64,000 nucleotides of DNA from Pedobacter schmidteae (GTDB taxonomy: Bacteria; Bacteroidota; Bacteroidia; Sphingobacteriales; Sphingobacteriaceae): the NCBI RefSeq assembly GCF_900564155.1, contig NZ_LS999839.1, forward strand, positions 1,113,097-1,177,096, given 5' to 3'. The number at the start of each line of letters is the position of its first letter. Within the stretch, counting starts at the first letter, position 1. Below are positions 35,939-44,235 of this stretch, one piece after another. The notes beneath the pieces are model-generated. The model saw nothing but the letters and a program-made list of their open reading frames with translations. It searched no databases and had not been told where the DNA came from. The position numbers and the translations under genes were made by a program.

Positions 35939-38900
35939 TTATTGCCCCGAATTTAGCAATTTAAAATATTCGGCAATTTTATTTTTATAATAATGGTTGA
36001 GGTTTGGAGGTAATTTCTGCAACCATTCTGTCTCATTTTTCTCCGTAGCTTTGAATTTTTCCAGCATTTTCTGGTAAGAAGGAGGGAAGTCTTTACCGGC
36101 TTTACTTTCTCTTTTGGAATCCTGATCCTGCTCACGTTGCGCATTTTCAGCGTCCAGAAGTTTGGTCAGCAGTTCCTTTTGACGCTTCATGGTTTCCTGT
36201 TCCAGTCTTTTATTAACCAGTTCGGATTCAGTGGCTTTCATGTCTTCTATCATTTGATTCAGGTTGCCCAGGCCACCTTTCCCGTCCTTATTTTCTTCGC
36301 GGTTTATCTTTTGCAGGGCTTCACGGATCAGTTGTTGCTGTTGGGCCATTTTTGCAAATTCCTCACTCATGCTACCTTTTGGCACACTTCCTTTATTTCC
36401 GTTTTTCTGTAACTGATCGCGGGCTTTTTGCATATTGTTGTTCAATTGCTGCTGCATTTGCTGCAATTGTTTCATGCTTTGTTTTTTCTTGCCCTTTCCT
36501 CCGCCTTTACTGTTTTTCATCATGTCCTGCAGCTGATCCAGCGCTTCATTTAGCATCAACGAAAGGTTATTTACAGAAGTCATGGTGTACTGTTGGTTTT
36601 TTCCGGCTGCGTTGGTATTCCTTTCACCCAGGTTTTCCAGACTTTTATCAATGTTAAAATTGATCTTCTGCATTTCCTCGTTTACAGCCGTTTCAATTTG
36701 CGGAACACGTTTGCTTAAAGAAAACAAGCTATCGGCTATCGTTTTCATGTTGTCCTTAATCTCCCGCTGTTTTTGCACATTGCTGGTATATTGAGGGTCG
36801 TTGCTGTTTAAGCGCCTCAGGTTCAGCATTACTTTTTCCTGGTCAAAGGAGGTTTTTAGCAGGTTTTCGAGCAATCGACGTAATTCCTGGGCATTCAGGT
36901 TGTTTTCCATTTCGGCCGAATCCTGTTGCATCTCGTCAAGTTTTTTTGCTAGCTGCTCCATTTGTTCACCAGCTTTTTGCTGACTATTGGCAGCTTTTTT
37001 CTTGTCGTTTTGGCCCAGTTGTTCTTCGCTTTGTTTCTGTTGCTGTCCAATTTCCTGCATTTCCTTTTCCGGAGTCTGAAAAGGATTTGGCCGTTCCAGC
37101 TGCTGGTTCTTTTCATCCAGTTTTTTCATCTCCTTTTTCAGTTCATCTGCGGCTTTGGACAACTCCTTTTGTTTGTCTTTCAGGTCGGCGGTTTGAGCAT
37201 CTTTATTTAAACTCTGTTTGGCCAGTTCTTTTTGTGCCTGGGCCAGTTCGTTCAGTCGGTCTACCTGATTTTGCAGTCCTTGTTCAAATTCAAGTTGTTT
37301 GTACAACTCTAAAATGCGATCCAGTTCATTTTTAAGAGACTTATTGTCGATTTGCATTTTAGACAGTTCCTGTTGCGTCTGATCTTTATTGTTCTGGTCC
37401 ATCAGCTGTTGTAACTTTTCCAGCAAGGCCTTGGTTTTATCATCCAGCACATTGTTAAACAGGTCGTCAATTTGTTTTTGTTTATCGGCCAGTTCTTGTT
37501 TAAGTATCTTGTTTTCTTCTTTTTCTATGGTGTTTTTTTTATTCAGGTTGTTGATTTCCTGAACCGCTTGTTCCAGCTGCTTTTGTTTGTCCAGCAGTTG
37601 TTCAATCTGTTTCTTGTCGTCAAATGAAAGTTGTTTCTTGTCCAGCAGTGTTTCGCCTAGCTTTTTGCTCTCTTTTTCTACTTGTGCCGCCAGTTTGATG
37701 GTTTTTTCCATTTTCTGTTTCAGGGCCTGGCTATTTTCATTTATTTTTTCTGCTACCTGTTGCGAGGAAGGAACGGCATATATTTTTAGCTCCGATTTGG
37801 TCGTTTTAGGGCCGTTTACGCCATCATTGTCGGCCACCTCGAAATAGTACTCTAAAGTTTGTCCTGGTTTAATGAGCGCCTCGTTCAGGTCCCAGAAGTA
37901 AAAGAAGGATCCTTCCTGCTGATTTCTTTTTACAGGGATGCCTTTGGCCACTATCATTTTGGTCTTATCTTTTTCTTTGATGAGGTATTTGAATTTAAGA
38001 GAACTAAAGCCGTGGTCATCCGTTATTTTTCCTGAAAAATACAGGGCTTTACTGCTCAATGAGTCGGGCGCTTCGGTAACCGATATCCCCGGGAACTCAT
38101 CTTTGATCACGTTGATCTGGTGGCTCAGTGAATCTGCGCTGCTGATAAAATTATTTTTTGGAATAATGCTGTATTTCGCGCTTTCACGAGTGAGGTAGCT
38201 ACACGAAAAGGAATTATTTAAGGCGTTCAACAGCCATGTTTTACTGCCTACGCTGAAGCGGATTTGGCTGGTATGCTTTGTTTCTAATGTCCAGGTTATG
38301 CGTGTGCCTTCTGGTAGCAGCATATCGCCAGCGTTGCTGATCTGCTCATTCTTTTTATTCAGGTAAGCGGGATATTGCAAGGTTGCATTTACATTAATAA
38401 CCGAGGGACGAGGTTTTACCTCAATTACATGGGGAACCGAATTAAAGCCTCCAGCCGAAAAGGTCACCGTTTTTGTCTGTTGCAGGTTTTTGAAAGTATA
38501 ATTAAATCGGGTGTTGCTTTCTTTTTCCAGTTTATAAGTATTGATGCCGTCATTTATATATACATCCTGAGGTATTTCATTTCCCTGCAGTTGTAATTTT
38601 AAGGGCAAATCGTCGCCCTGTGCCACGACCATTTTACCGTTCAGAAGCCTAAAATCAAAAGGAGCCTTGGGTAAAATCTGCTTATTGTATTGCACAAAAC
38701 TACTGGTCCCTTCCCTTAATACTGCAGGGGCAAGCAGGGCAATGAGGAGTATTGCTGAGGCGGGGGCGAGGAAATATTTGAGGTATTTTCTGTTTTCGGC
38801 CAGCTTTATGGCACTGGAAAAAGAGATGGGCCTCAGTTCAGCAATTTTCTGGTCTATACCTGCCAGGATGAGCGGACTATTTTCGGGTGATGCATCGGCC

Positions 38901-39253
38901 ATGGCTTTAAGCTGCAGCGTGTTCAGCAGTTTGTCTTTTACATTAAAAAAATGATGGCCAATAATGGTGGATGCCTGTTCGATGCTCAGATTTTTGCTGA
39001 GTTTGAAATAAGCGAGGGCCGGTTTAATGACCAATATGGCAATTACAGCAAGGCCTAAGGTCAAGGAGCCGAAAAATAACAGGGTTTTGATGGTTGCGCC
39101 AGGCTGGGTATAATAAATCAGTACAAATAACAACAGATATAAAATCAGCAAAAAAGCGGCGGCATAGATACTGCCACGCAAAAGCTTATTAAGATAAAAC
39201 TTCTGTGTAAACTCATTAATTTTTGAAATTAAAAGTTCGTAGTTGCGATTCAT
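35939..39253 (-). CDS. DUF4175 family membrane/coiled-coil protein
   Basis: A 1104-residue protein. The N-terminus has two membrane segments (about 27-49 and 57-80) and a third at about 153-172. A beta-rich periplasmic-like domain follows (about 180-500, with Ig-like AVPSSQQVA boundary). Then come long coiled-coil and Gln/Lys/Glu/Asn-rich segments (about 510-1060), with low-complexity KGGGKGKKKQSMKQLQQ-type runs. The layout matches the DUF4175 family of Bacteroidota, function unknown. It lies upstream of ybeY and its start is AT-rich. Confidence 0.82.
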   Translation of the reverse strand: MNRNYELLISKINEFTQKFYLNKLLRGSIYAAAFLLILYLLLFVLIYYTQPGATIKTLLFFGSLTLGLAVIAILVIKPALAYFKLSKNLSIEQASTIIGHHFFNVKDKLLNTLQLKAMADASPENSPLILAGIDQKIAELRPISFSSAIKLAENRKYLKYFLAPASAILLIALLAPAVLREGTSSFVQYNKQILPKAPFDFRLLNGKMVVAQGDDLPLKLQLQGNEIPQDVYINDGINTYKLEKESNTRFNYTFKNLQQTKTVTFSAGGFNSVPHVIEVKPRPSVINVNATLQYPAYLNKKNEQISNAGDMLLPEGTRITWTLETKHTSQIRFSVGSKTWLLNALNNSFSCSYLTRESAKYSIIPKNNFISSADSLSHQINVIKDEFPGISVTEAPDSLSSKALYFSGKITDDHGFSSLKFKYLIKEKDKTKMIVAKGIPVKRNQQEGSFFYFWDLNEALIKPGQTLEYYFEVADNDGVNGPKTTKSELKIYAVPSSQQVAEKINENSQALKQKMEKTIKLAAQVEKESKKLGETLLDKKQLSFDDKKQIEQLLDKQKQLEQAVQEINNLNKKNTIEKEENKILKQELADKQKQIDDLFNNVLDDKTKALLEKLQQLMDQNNKDQTQQELSKMQIDNKSLKNELDRILELYKQLEFEQGLQNQVDRLNELAQAQKELAKQSLNKDAQTADLKDKQKELSKAADELKKEMKKLDEKNQQLERPNPFQTPEKEMQEIGQQQKQSEEQLGQNDKKKAANSQQKAGEQMEQLAKKLDEMQQDSAEMENNLNAQELRRLLENLLKTSFDQEKVMLNLRRLNSNDPQYTSNVQKQREIKDNMKTIADSLFSLSKRVPQIETAVNEEMQKINFNIDKSLENLGERNTNAAGKNQQYTMTSVNNLSLMLNEALDQLQDMMKNSKGGGKGKKKQSMKQLQQMQQQLNNNMQKARDQLQKNGNKGSVPKGSMSEEFAKMAQQQQLIREALQKINREENKDGKGGLGNLNQMIEDMKATESELVNKRLEQETMKRQKELLTKLLDAENAQREQDQDSKRESKAGKDFPPSYQKMLEKFKATEKNETEWLQKLPPNLNHYYKNKIAEYFKLLNSGQ

Positions 39254-39402
39254 TTTTTGTTAAAATGGCTAAACCCAGCCCGGTTTTTTGATAAAAATAG
39301 AGATATTAATCCTGCTTTTATTTAAACACTATTAATTTATTAACTATAAGAAAACAGAGATATTATTTTTTTAATGATATTTTAGTAAAAAAAACACATA
39401 AA

Positions 39403-40191
39403 ATGAAACATTCATCTTTAATCATTATCCTTATGGTAGTGACTTTAAATGGCGCTTTTGCGCAAAAAAAGGCGAAAACCTGGAGCAAAAATGAAGTGAT
39501 TGCGCACCGGGGTGCCTGGAAGGCCAAAGGGCTTCCTGAAAACTCTATAGCTTCTTTGAATGAAGCGGTTCGTCTGGGTTGCCACGGATCCGAGTTTGAT
39601 GTCCATATGACGAAAGACAATGTGCTTGTTGTAAACCATGATGCCGATTTTCAGGGCCTGCATATTGAGCAATCTACTTATGCCGAACTGTTGCAAAAGA
39701 AATTAAGTAACGGAGAGTCAATCCCAACCGCAGAAGCTTATATCAAAGCAGGGATGAAGCAAAAAACCACACGTCTGGTATTCGAAATAAAGCCTACTAA
39801 AACGGGTAAAACAGGAGACATAGCATTAGCCGATGCTTGTGTTGCCCTGGTTAAGCGACTGAAGGCTGAAGCGTGGGTGGATTACATTAGTTTTAGCTGG
39901 GATGTGATGCAAAGACTGACTGAAATTGCACCTAAAGCACATATCGCCTATCTTAAAGGCGACAAATCGCTTGAAGAACTGAAAGCTGCAAAAATGAGCG
40001 GAGCAGATTATCAGTTTAGCGTATACAAAAAAGGGGAGTGGTTTGCAAAATCCAAAGAACTGGGATTAACCATTAATGCCTGGACAGTAAATACTGAAGC
40101 GGATATGAAGTGGCTGTTGGACAATAAAGTAGAGTTAATCACGACGAACGAACCTGAATTGCTTTTGGACTTGATCAAGAAAGATAAGTAG
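39403..40191 (+). CDS. Secreted glycerophosphodiester phosphodiesterase family protein
   Basis: A 262-residue protein with signal peptide (hydrophobic residues 6-19, cleavage near FAQ at 21). The GDPD TIM-barrel motifs follow: IAHRGAW (H35, R36), LPENSIASLNEAV, E64 and D66 in GSEFDVHMT, and H79 in VVNHD. The family hydrolyses glycerophosphodiesters to glycerol 3-phosphate and an alcohol. FEIKPTK and TINAWTVNTEADMKWLL complete the pattern. It is a single gene, divergent from DUF4175. Confidence 0.92.
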   Translation: MKHSSLIIILMVVTLNGAFAQKKAKTWSKNEVIAHRGAWKAKGLPENSIASLNEAVRLGCHGSEFDVHMTKDNVLVVNHDADFQGLHIEQSTYAELLQKKLSNGESIPTAEAYIKAGMKQKTTRLVFEIKPTKTGKTGDIALADACVALVKRLKAEAWVDYISFSWDVMQRLTEIAPKAHIAYLKGDKSLEELKAAKMSGADYQFSVYKKGEWFAKSKELGLTINAWTVNTEADMKWLLDNKVELITTNEPELLLDLIKKDK

Positions 40192-40228
40192 CAGGCTTAA
40201 TAAGAGAGTCTAACGACTTTATTCCCGG

Positions 40229-40254
40229 ATGCTGAAATAAATTCAGCATGACGG
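40229..40254. repeat. GTCATCCTGAA-type palindromic repeat, short copy
   Basis: ATGCTGAA (40229-40236), loop ATAAA, TTCAGCAT (40242-40249) then GACGG. It is related to the copies near 25666 and 49464. It lies between the GDPD gene and the cold-shock terminator and may also end the GDPD transcript. Confidence 0.65.
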
Positions 40255-40261
40255 GGTTATA

Positions 40262-40295
40262 AAACAAAAAAGCATCGCGGGTTATCCGCGATGCT
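40262..40295 (-). terminator. Terminator of the cold-shock gene
   Basis: AGCATCGCGG (40271-40280) pairs perfectly with CCGCGATGCT (40286-40295) around GTTAT. On the minus strand a T-rich tract follows (complement of 40261-40270). Confidence 0.92.
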
Positions 40296-40318
40296 GTACA
40301 ATTTATGTTTTTAATAAT

Positions 40319-40510
40319 CTAGATTACTTTAACATTAATCGCATTCAACCCTTTTTTGCCGTTTTCAACGTCATACTCAACTTTGTCGTTTTCACGAATT
40401 TCGTCGATAAGGCCTGTTGAATGTACAAAGATCTCGTTATCTCCGTTTGTAGGGATAATAAATCCGAAACCTTTAGTTACATTAAAAAATTTTACTGTTC
40501 CTTCTTGCAT
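40319..40510 (-). CDS. Cold-shock domain protein
   Basis: A 63-residue CspA-like protein. RNP1-like KGFGFI (residues 10-15, in NVTKGFGFI) and RNP2-like EIFVHST block (NDEIFVHSTGL) are the nucleic-acid-binding strands of the cold-shock beta-barrel. It acts as an RNA chaperone. The ATG at 40510 is chosen because the family starts MQEGTVKFF; an upstream in-frame ATG would add a hydrophobic segment. It is flanked by its own terminator and probably its own promoter (40536-40569). Confidence 0.94.
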   Translation of the reverse strand: MQEGTVKFFNVTKGFGFIIPTNGDNEIFVHSTGLIDEIRENDKVEYDVENGKKGLNAINVKVI

Positions 40511-40535
40511 TGTATTATTTATTAAAATTAAGTGT

Positions 40536-40569
40536 GCAAGGTACATATTATTTTTTTATAATATGCAAA
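40536..40569 (-). promoter_or_regulatory. Probable promoter of the cold-shock gene
   Basis: On the minus strand TTTG (40569-40566), 22 nt spacer, then TACCTTGC (40543-40536), close to TAnnTTTG. The leader would be about 20 nt. Confidence 0.4.
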
Positions 40570-40590
40570 TGCTTCATTTTTTGATAAATA

Positions 40591-40619
40591 TAAAATAAAA
40601 GCCCATTTAATGGGCTTTT
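40591..40619 (-). terminator. Terminator overlapping the stop codon of the lipoprotein gene
   Basis: AAAAGCCCA (40597-40605) pairs with TGGGCTTTT (40611-40619). The TAA stop at 40609-40607 lies in the loop, so the upstream arm encodes the last residues Lys-Ala-His. On the minus strand TTTTATTTTATATTT follows. Confidence 0.88.
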
Positions 40620-41545
40620 ATGCGGCCTGTAACCACCAGATTAATTTCGCTGGAGTGAGCAATACCAAGTGTTCGGCCTGGAATAACACTAAGCAGGTTT
40701 TGAAGATAAACGTTAATAATTGCCTCCAGTGTTTTCTTTCTGGGCTCATAATTCTCTGTAGAGCTGACATTGAACTTACCCAGGTAAATCTTCCCTTTTG
40801 TATCTACAACAGCCGAAAACTCGTAGCCAAAGTCATCATAAGCATTTACAATATCGATCCGGTAACGTGGAAAAAGATAGTCGTAGGACTCTGTCCGACC
40901 TAGTAACTTATCTACTGTACTTATCTTTTTTACGCTGATGATTTTGCTTGTCGGAATAAATTCGACAGGTTTGCGACCAGCAAAAGCGCTGTCGGGGTTT
41001 TCCGGGTTTCTGTTTGATTTTTCGGCTAGTTTCTGGATGTAAAGCGTATCTGCTTTAGTGGGGCGCTGTAAGGCTTCTGCGGTAGTTTTAAGTACTTTTG
41101 TGATGTAATCTTCGGCGTAATAAGTGATGTTTACGTCCGAACGGATATCCTTAGAAATTTCCCGGCCGGTTAAATGCAGCCTTTGAAAAACCAGGCTGTC
41201 TTTGCTGATCTTTTTGATCTTGAACCATTCCTTTGCAAAATTATACACATCGCCATGATCGTAATGCAGAAAAAAGCTTTGCATTCGTTTCTTTTGAGGG
41301 CTGTAAGCGCTGATGGTATCCTTTGCCTTGAACTCAATAATCCATGTTGGTTCCTGTTGAAAGCCTAATTCATTAAAGGAAAGCCCGGTGCTGAAGCGCC
41401 GTTTTACCTCGTGATACCTGATGTCCATGATAGAATCAAAAGACATGCGACCCCTTGGTCTCTGACCCGCTTTGGGCGTAGTATTACAGCTGCTCATCAG
41501 CAGGGCAAGACCTGTTAGGGTGCTTAGGATACCGGATTTCGTCAT
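40607..41545 (-). CDS. Hypothetical lipoprotein
   Basis: A 312-residue protein with a lipoprotein signal ending at C20 (LLMSSC). I do not recognise the family. After a Pro/Arg-rich linker (PKAGQRPRGR), the sequence is mixed alpha/beta with many Lys and Asp and no obvious catalytic motif. It is a single gene on the minus strand, upstream of the cold-shock gene and downstream of the PDZ/aspartyl protease gene (46-bp gap). Confidence 0.7.
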   Translation of the reverse strand: MTKSGILSTLTGLALLMSSCNTTPKAGQRPRGRMSFDSIMDIRYHEVKRRFSTGLSFNELGFQQEPTWIIEFKAKDTISAYSPQKKRMQSFFLHYDHGDVYNFAKEWFKIKKISKDSLVFQRLHLTGREISKDIRSDVNITYYAEDYITKVLKTTAEALQRPTKADTLYIQKLAEKSNRNPENPDSAFAGRKPVEFIPTSKIISVKKISTVDKLLGRTESYDYLFPRYRIDIVNAYDDFGYEFSAVVDTKGKIYLGKFNVSSTENYEPRKKTLEAIINVYLQNLLSVIPGRTLGIAHSSEINLVVTGRIKAH

Positions 41546-41591
41546 GTTTGATCAGGGCTTCTTTATAAAAACGCAAAGTTAAAAGAATCCT

Positions 41592-42845
41592 TTAAATTCT
41601 TTGTTTAAGCTTGAATACCTTCACCACCAGTTCCTTGTTGCGGTAAACGGTAACGATCATGGTTTTCCCATCCGCCGACTTGAAAAGATTATTGATCTCG
41701 TTAAGGCTATAGGTTGAGGCTTGTGTAAAATTGATGAACACGATCTCATCGTCGATCATTATTCCTGCTTTATCGGCCGGAGAGCCCGGCTCTACCCGGC
41801 TTACGAAGTAGTGTCTGGTTTTATCTTCCTGAAGGTACAGTTCCATACCCGACATATCATGATCAAAAGGTCGGTTAAACTGCGCGCCTTTTTTTAAATA
41901 AATGGAATTATCCTCGTAATCGAATATGATATTAAAACGACTGAGAATATCGGCGCCCAGGTTACCGTTTCTATCTTTTAGGAAAATCTTGGCGGCAACA
42001 TCATCGTATTTAGGATAAGCTGCCAGCACATTTTTGAGGGTAAAGCTGCCCAGGTTTAAGGCCGATATGCGGCCCAGGTTGCCATCAATAGGACCGCTCA
42101 TGCCAACGCCCAAATTGGCGGGGATAGATGAGGCAGGAACCGGAAAAGGTTTTTCATCCAGTCTTTCTAACGAAATGGCATGACTGGCGCCGTTATCTAC
42201 GAGTGCTTTAATCTCCTTTTTCCCATATTCGGGACTTTCGATGCTAAGCGTAACGTAGGGCTTATAACCAATGATTTCAATAGGGACCCGTTCTCCTTTG
42301 ATTTTACCCCCTGCCCCGGGTTCTCTGAACAGCAGCCTTTTTGAAGAATATTTCAGTTCAACAATAAAACTCTTGAAAAAGTAATACCCTAACAGGCCAT
42401 AAATTTTTGTTCCCAGATAGTTGGATAAACCAAAAATATCCTCCTTTAATATGGCGGTAGGAATGTTGTCCATATGGGCTTTGCCGAGGCTTACTGAGGC
42501 GTCGTTAGATATAAAAGCTTCAATTTCGCTCCCCTTACCCAGTCCAGCAATTTTTAGGGTACGGCTCCGTTTAAGCCCCAGGCTATCGGCCAGGCCTGGT
42601 TCTGTAATAATCATCGGGTAAACGCCGGTATCTAAAATGAAATTAAATGGGCCTTTATTGTTGATGTAAAGCGGCACAATAATCAGGTTTTTGACCAGGG
42701 TAAATGAAATGGCATCTTTATTCCGGTTTCCTTTAAAATAAAATTGTTGCGCATGGAGGTTACAGGCAGCACATAGCTGAATCAGCAGCAGTATCAGATA
42801 AATTTTGAGTTTATTGAAATTAATCATGCCCATTAACAATTTCAT
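41592..42845 (-). CDS. Retropepsin-like aspartyl protease with C-terminal PDZ domain
   Basis: A 417-residue secreted protein. Signal peptide about residues 12-32, then two aspartyl-protease lobes: FILDTG (D72) and ALVDNGAS (D217, with Asn replacing the usual Thr/Ser), each followed by a glycine-rich flap (GLGKGSEIEAF; LGVGMSGPIDG). A PDZ domain follows (about 330-417; VSRVEPGSPADKAGIMIDDEIVFIN). This is a common Bacteroidota layout, probably a membrane- or periplasm-associated protease with a regulatory PDZ domain. It is divergent from dacB. The first of three close ATGs is used; the second or third would also leave the signal peptide. Confidence 0.85.
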   Translation of the reverse strand: MKLLMGMINFNKLKIYLILLLIQLCAACNLHAQQFYFKGNRNKDAISFTLVKNLIIVPLYINNKGPFNFILDTGVYPMIITEPGLADSLGLKRSRTLKIAGLGKGSEIEAFISNDASVSLGKAHMDNIPTAILKEDIFGLSNYLGTKIYGLLGYYFFKSFIVELKYSSKRLLFREPGAGGKIKGERVPIEIIGYKPYVTLSIESPEYGKKEIKALVDNGASHAISLERLDEKPFPVPASSIPANLGVGMSGPIDGNLGRISALNLGSFTLKNVLAAYPKYDDVAAKIFLKDRNGNLGADILSRFNIIFDYEDNSIYLKKGAQFNRPFDHDMSGMELYLQEDKTRHYFVSRVEPGSPADKAGIMIDDEIVFINFTQASTYSLNEINNLFKSADGKTMIVTVYRNKELVVKVFKLKQRI

Positions 42846-42873
42846 TAAACTAAATTAATAAATTAGTGGCAGT

Positions 42874-44235
42874 ATGGTTCAATCTAGGCATAAAACTATT
42901 GCTTTAAAAAAAAATAATTGCAACTCGATACAGTCAATATGCGCTGTGTTTGTTTTTGGGCTATTTTTTTTAAGTGGATGTGTGACCGAAAAGCGGATCT
43001 CCAGAAATTTAAAATCGGTCTTTGCCCAGTCGCCTGTGCTGAAGCAGTATTATGCCGGATTTGCTTTATACGATATGGCTACGCAGAAAATGTTGTTTGA
43101 ACAGCATGCCGATCAGTATTTTACGCCGGCATCCAATACCAAGCTGTTTACCTTTTATGCCGGATTGAAGATGATGCCCGATTCTATCCCGTCCCTGAGG
43201 TATGTGGAGCGGGGCGATTCGCTTATTTTTTGGGGTACCGGCGACCCATCCTTTCTGCAAACTAAGTTAAAAGGAACCAAGGCCGCTGATTTTTTAAGAA
43301 ACAGCTCCAAAAAGCTGTTTTACGCCCCGGGCCGGTATACTGGTGCTTTTTATGGAAGCGGCTGGCAATGGGACGACTATAACGATTATTATCAGGCCGA
43401 AATTAATGAGCTTCCGCTGATGGACAACCTGGTGGACATTAAAACTAAAAACCGGAAACTGGTTGTTTCTCCTGTTGCGTTTGAAGCCTGTTTCAAGATG
43501 GATTCCCTTGCTCAGAAGAAAAACTTTTCCGTTAACCGTAGTCTGGAACAGAATGAATTTAATTATCCGGATATGCCTGTGCCCGATGGCTTTAGTCAGC
43601 AAGTGCCTTATAAATTGAGCCTGCCGCTTACTTTAAGTCTACTTTCGGACACGCTGCACAAGCCTGTGGGGTTGGTACATTTGAAAATGCCTGAGGGGGC
43701 CAGGACCATTTATAACATGAAAACGGATTCGGTGATGAAAGAGATGCTGCTGCCGAGCGATAATTTTATTGCCGAGCAGCTGTTGCTGGTTTGTGCCAAC
43801 CAATTTGGCGAAGAGCTGAATACGGCAAAGGCCATTAGTTATATCTGTAAAAATTATTTAAATACACTGCCCGATCCTCCTCAATGGGCCGATGGATCGG
43901 GCCTTTCCAGATATAATTTGTTTACACCCAGAGATATGGTTAAACTTCTGGAATTGATTTATCAGCAGGTAAATAACCCTCAGCGTTTATTTAGTATGTT
44001 ACCAGCAGGAGGTAAAAGCGGCACCTTGCGCAATGCTTATCCGAAAACGGGACAACCTTTTGTTTTTGGTAAAACAGGAACCCTTTCGGGCGTGCACAAC
44101 CAAAGTGGCTATCTGATCAGCAAAAAGGGAAAAACCTTTATTTTCTCGTTCATGAACAACAATTTTGTAGTGCCCACAACAGAAGTACGAAAGGAAATGG
44201 TACGGATTATGACTTATATTCATGAAAAGTATTGA
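42874..44235 (+). CDS. dacB: D-alanyl-D-alanine carboxypeptidase, PBP4/peptidase S13 type
   Basis: A 453-residue penicillin-binding protein with all three active-site motifs: S87-N-T-K90 (SxxK), S295-D-N297 (SxN) and K400-T-G402. A lipobox-like LSGC (C36) suggests membrane anchoring. It trims the terminal D-Ala from peptidoglycan peptides or cuts cross-bridges, releasing D-alanine. It overlaps the next gene by 14 bp, so the two are coupled. Neighbours (VanX-type dipeptidase, alanine dehydrogenase) also handle alanine. Confidence 0.93.
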   Translation: MVQSRHKTIALKKNNCNSIQSICAVFVFGLFFLSGCVTEKRISRNLKSVFAQSPVLKQYYAGFALYDMATQKMLFEQHADQYFTPASNTKLFTFYAGLKMMPDSIPSLRYVERGDSLIFWGTGDPSFLQTKLKGTKAADFLRNSSKKLFYAPGRYTGAFYGSGWQWDDYNDYYQAEINELPLMDNLVDIKTKNRKLVVSPVAFEACFKMDSLAQKKNFSVNRSLEQNEFNYPDMPVPDGFSQQVPYKLSLPLTLSLLSDTLHKPVGLVHLKMPEGARTIYNMKTDSVMKEMLLPSDNFIAEQLLLVCANQFGEELNTAKAISYICKNYLNTLPDPPQWADGSGLSRYNLFTPRDMVKLLELIYQQVNNPQRLFSMLPAGGKSGTLRNAYPKTGQPFVFGKTGTLSGVHNQSGYLISKKGKTFIFSFMNNNFVVPTTEVRKEMVRIMTYIHEKY

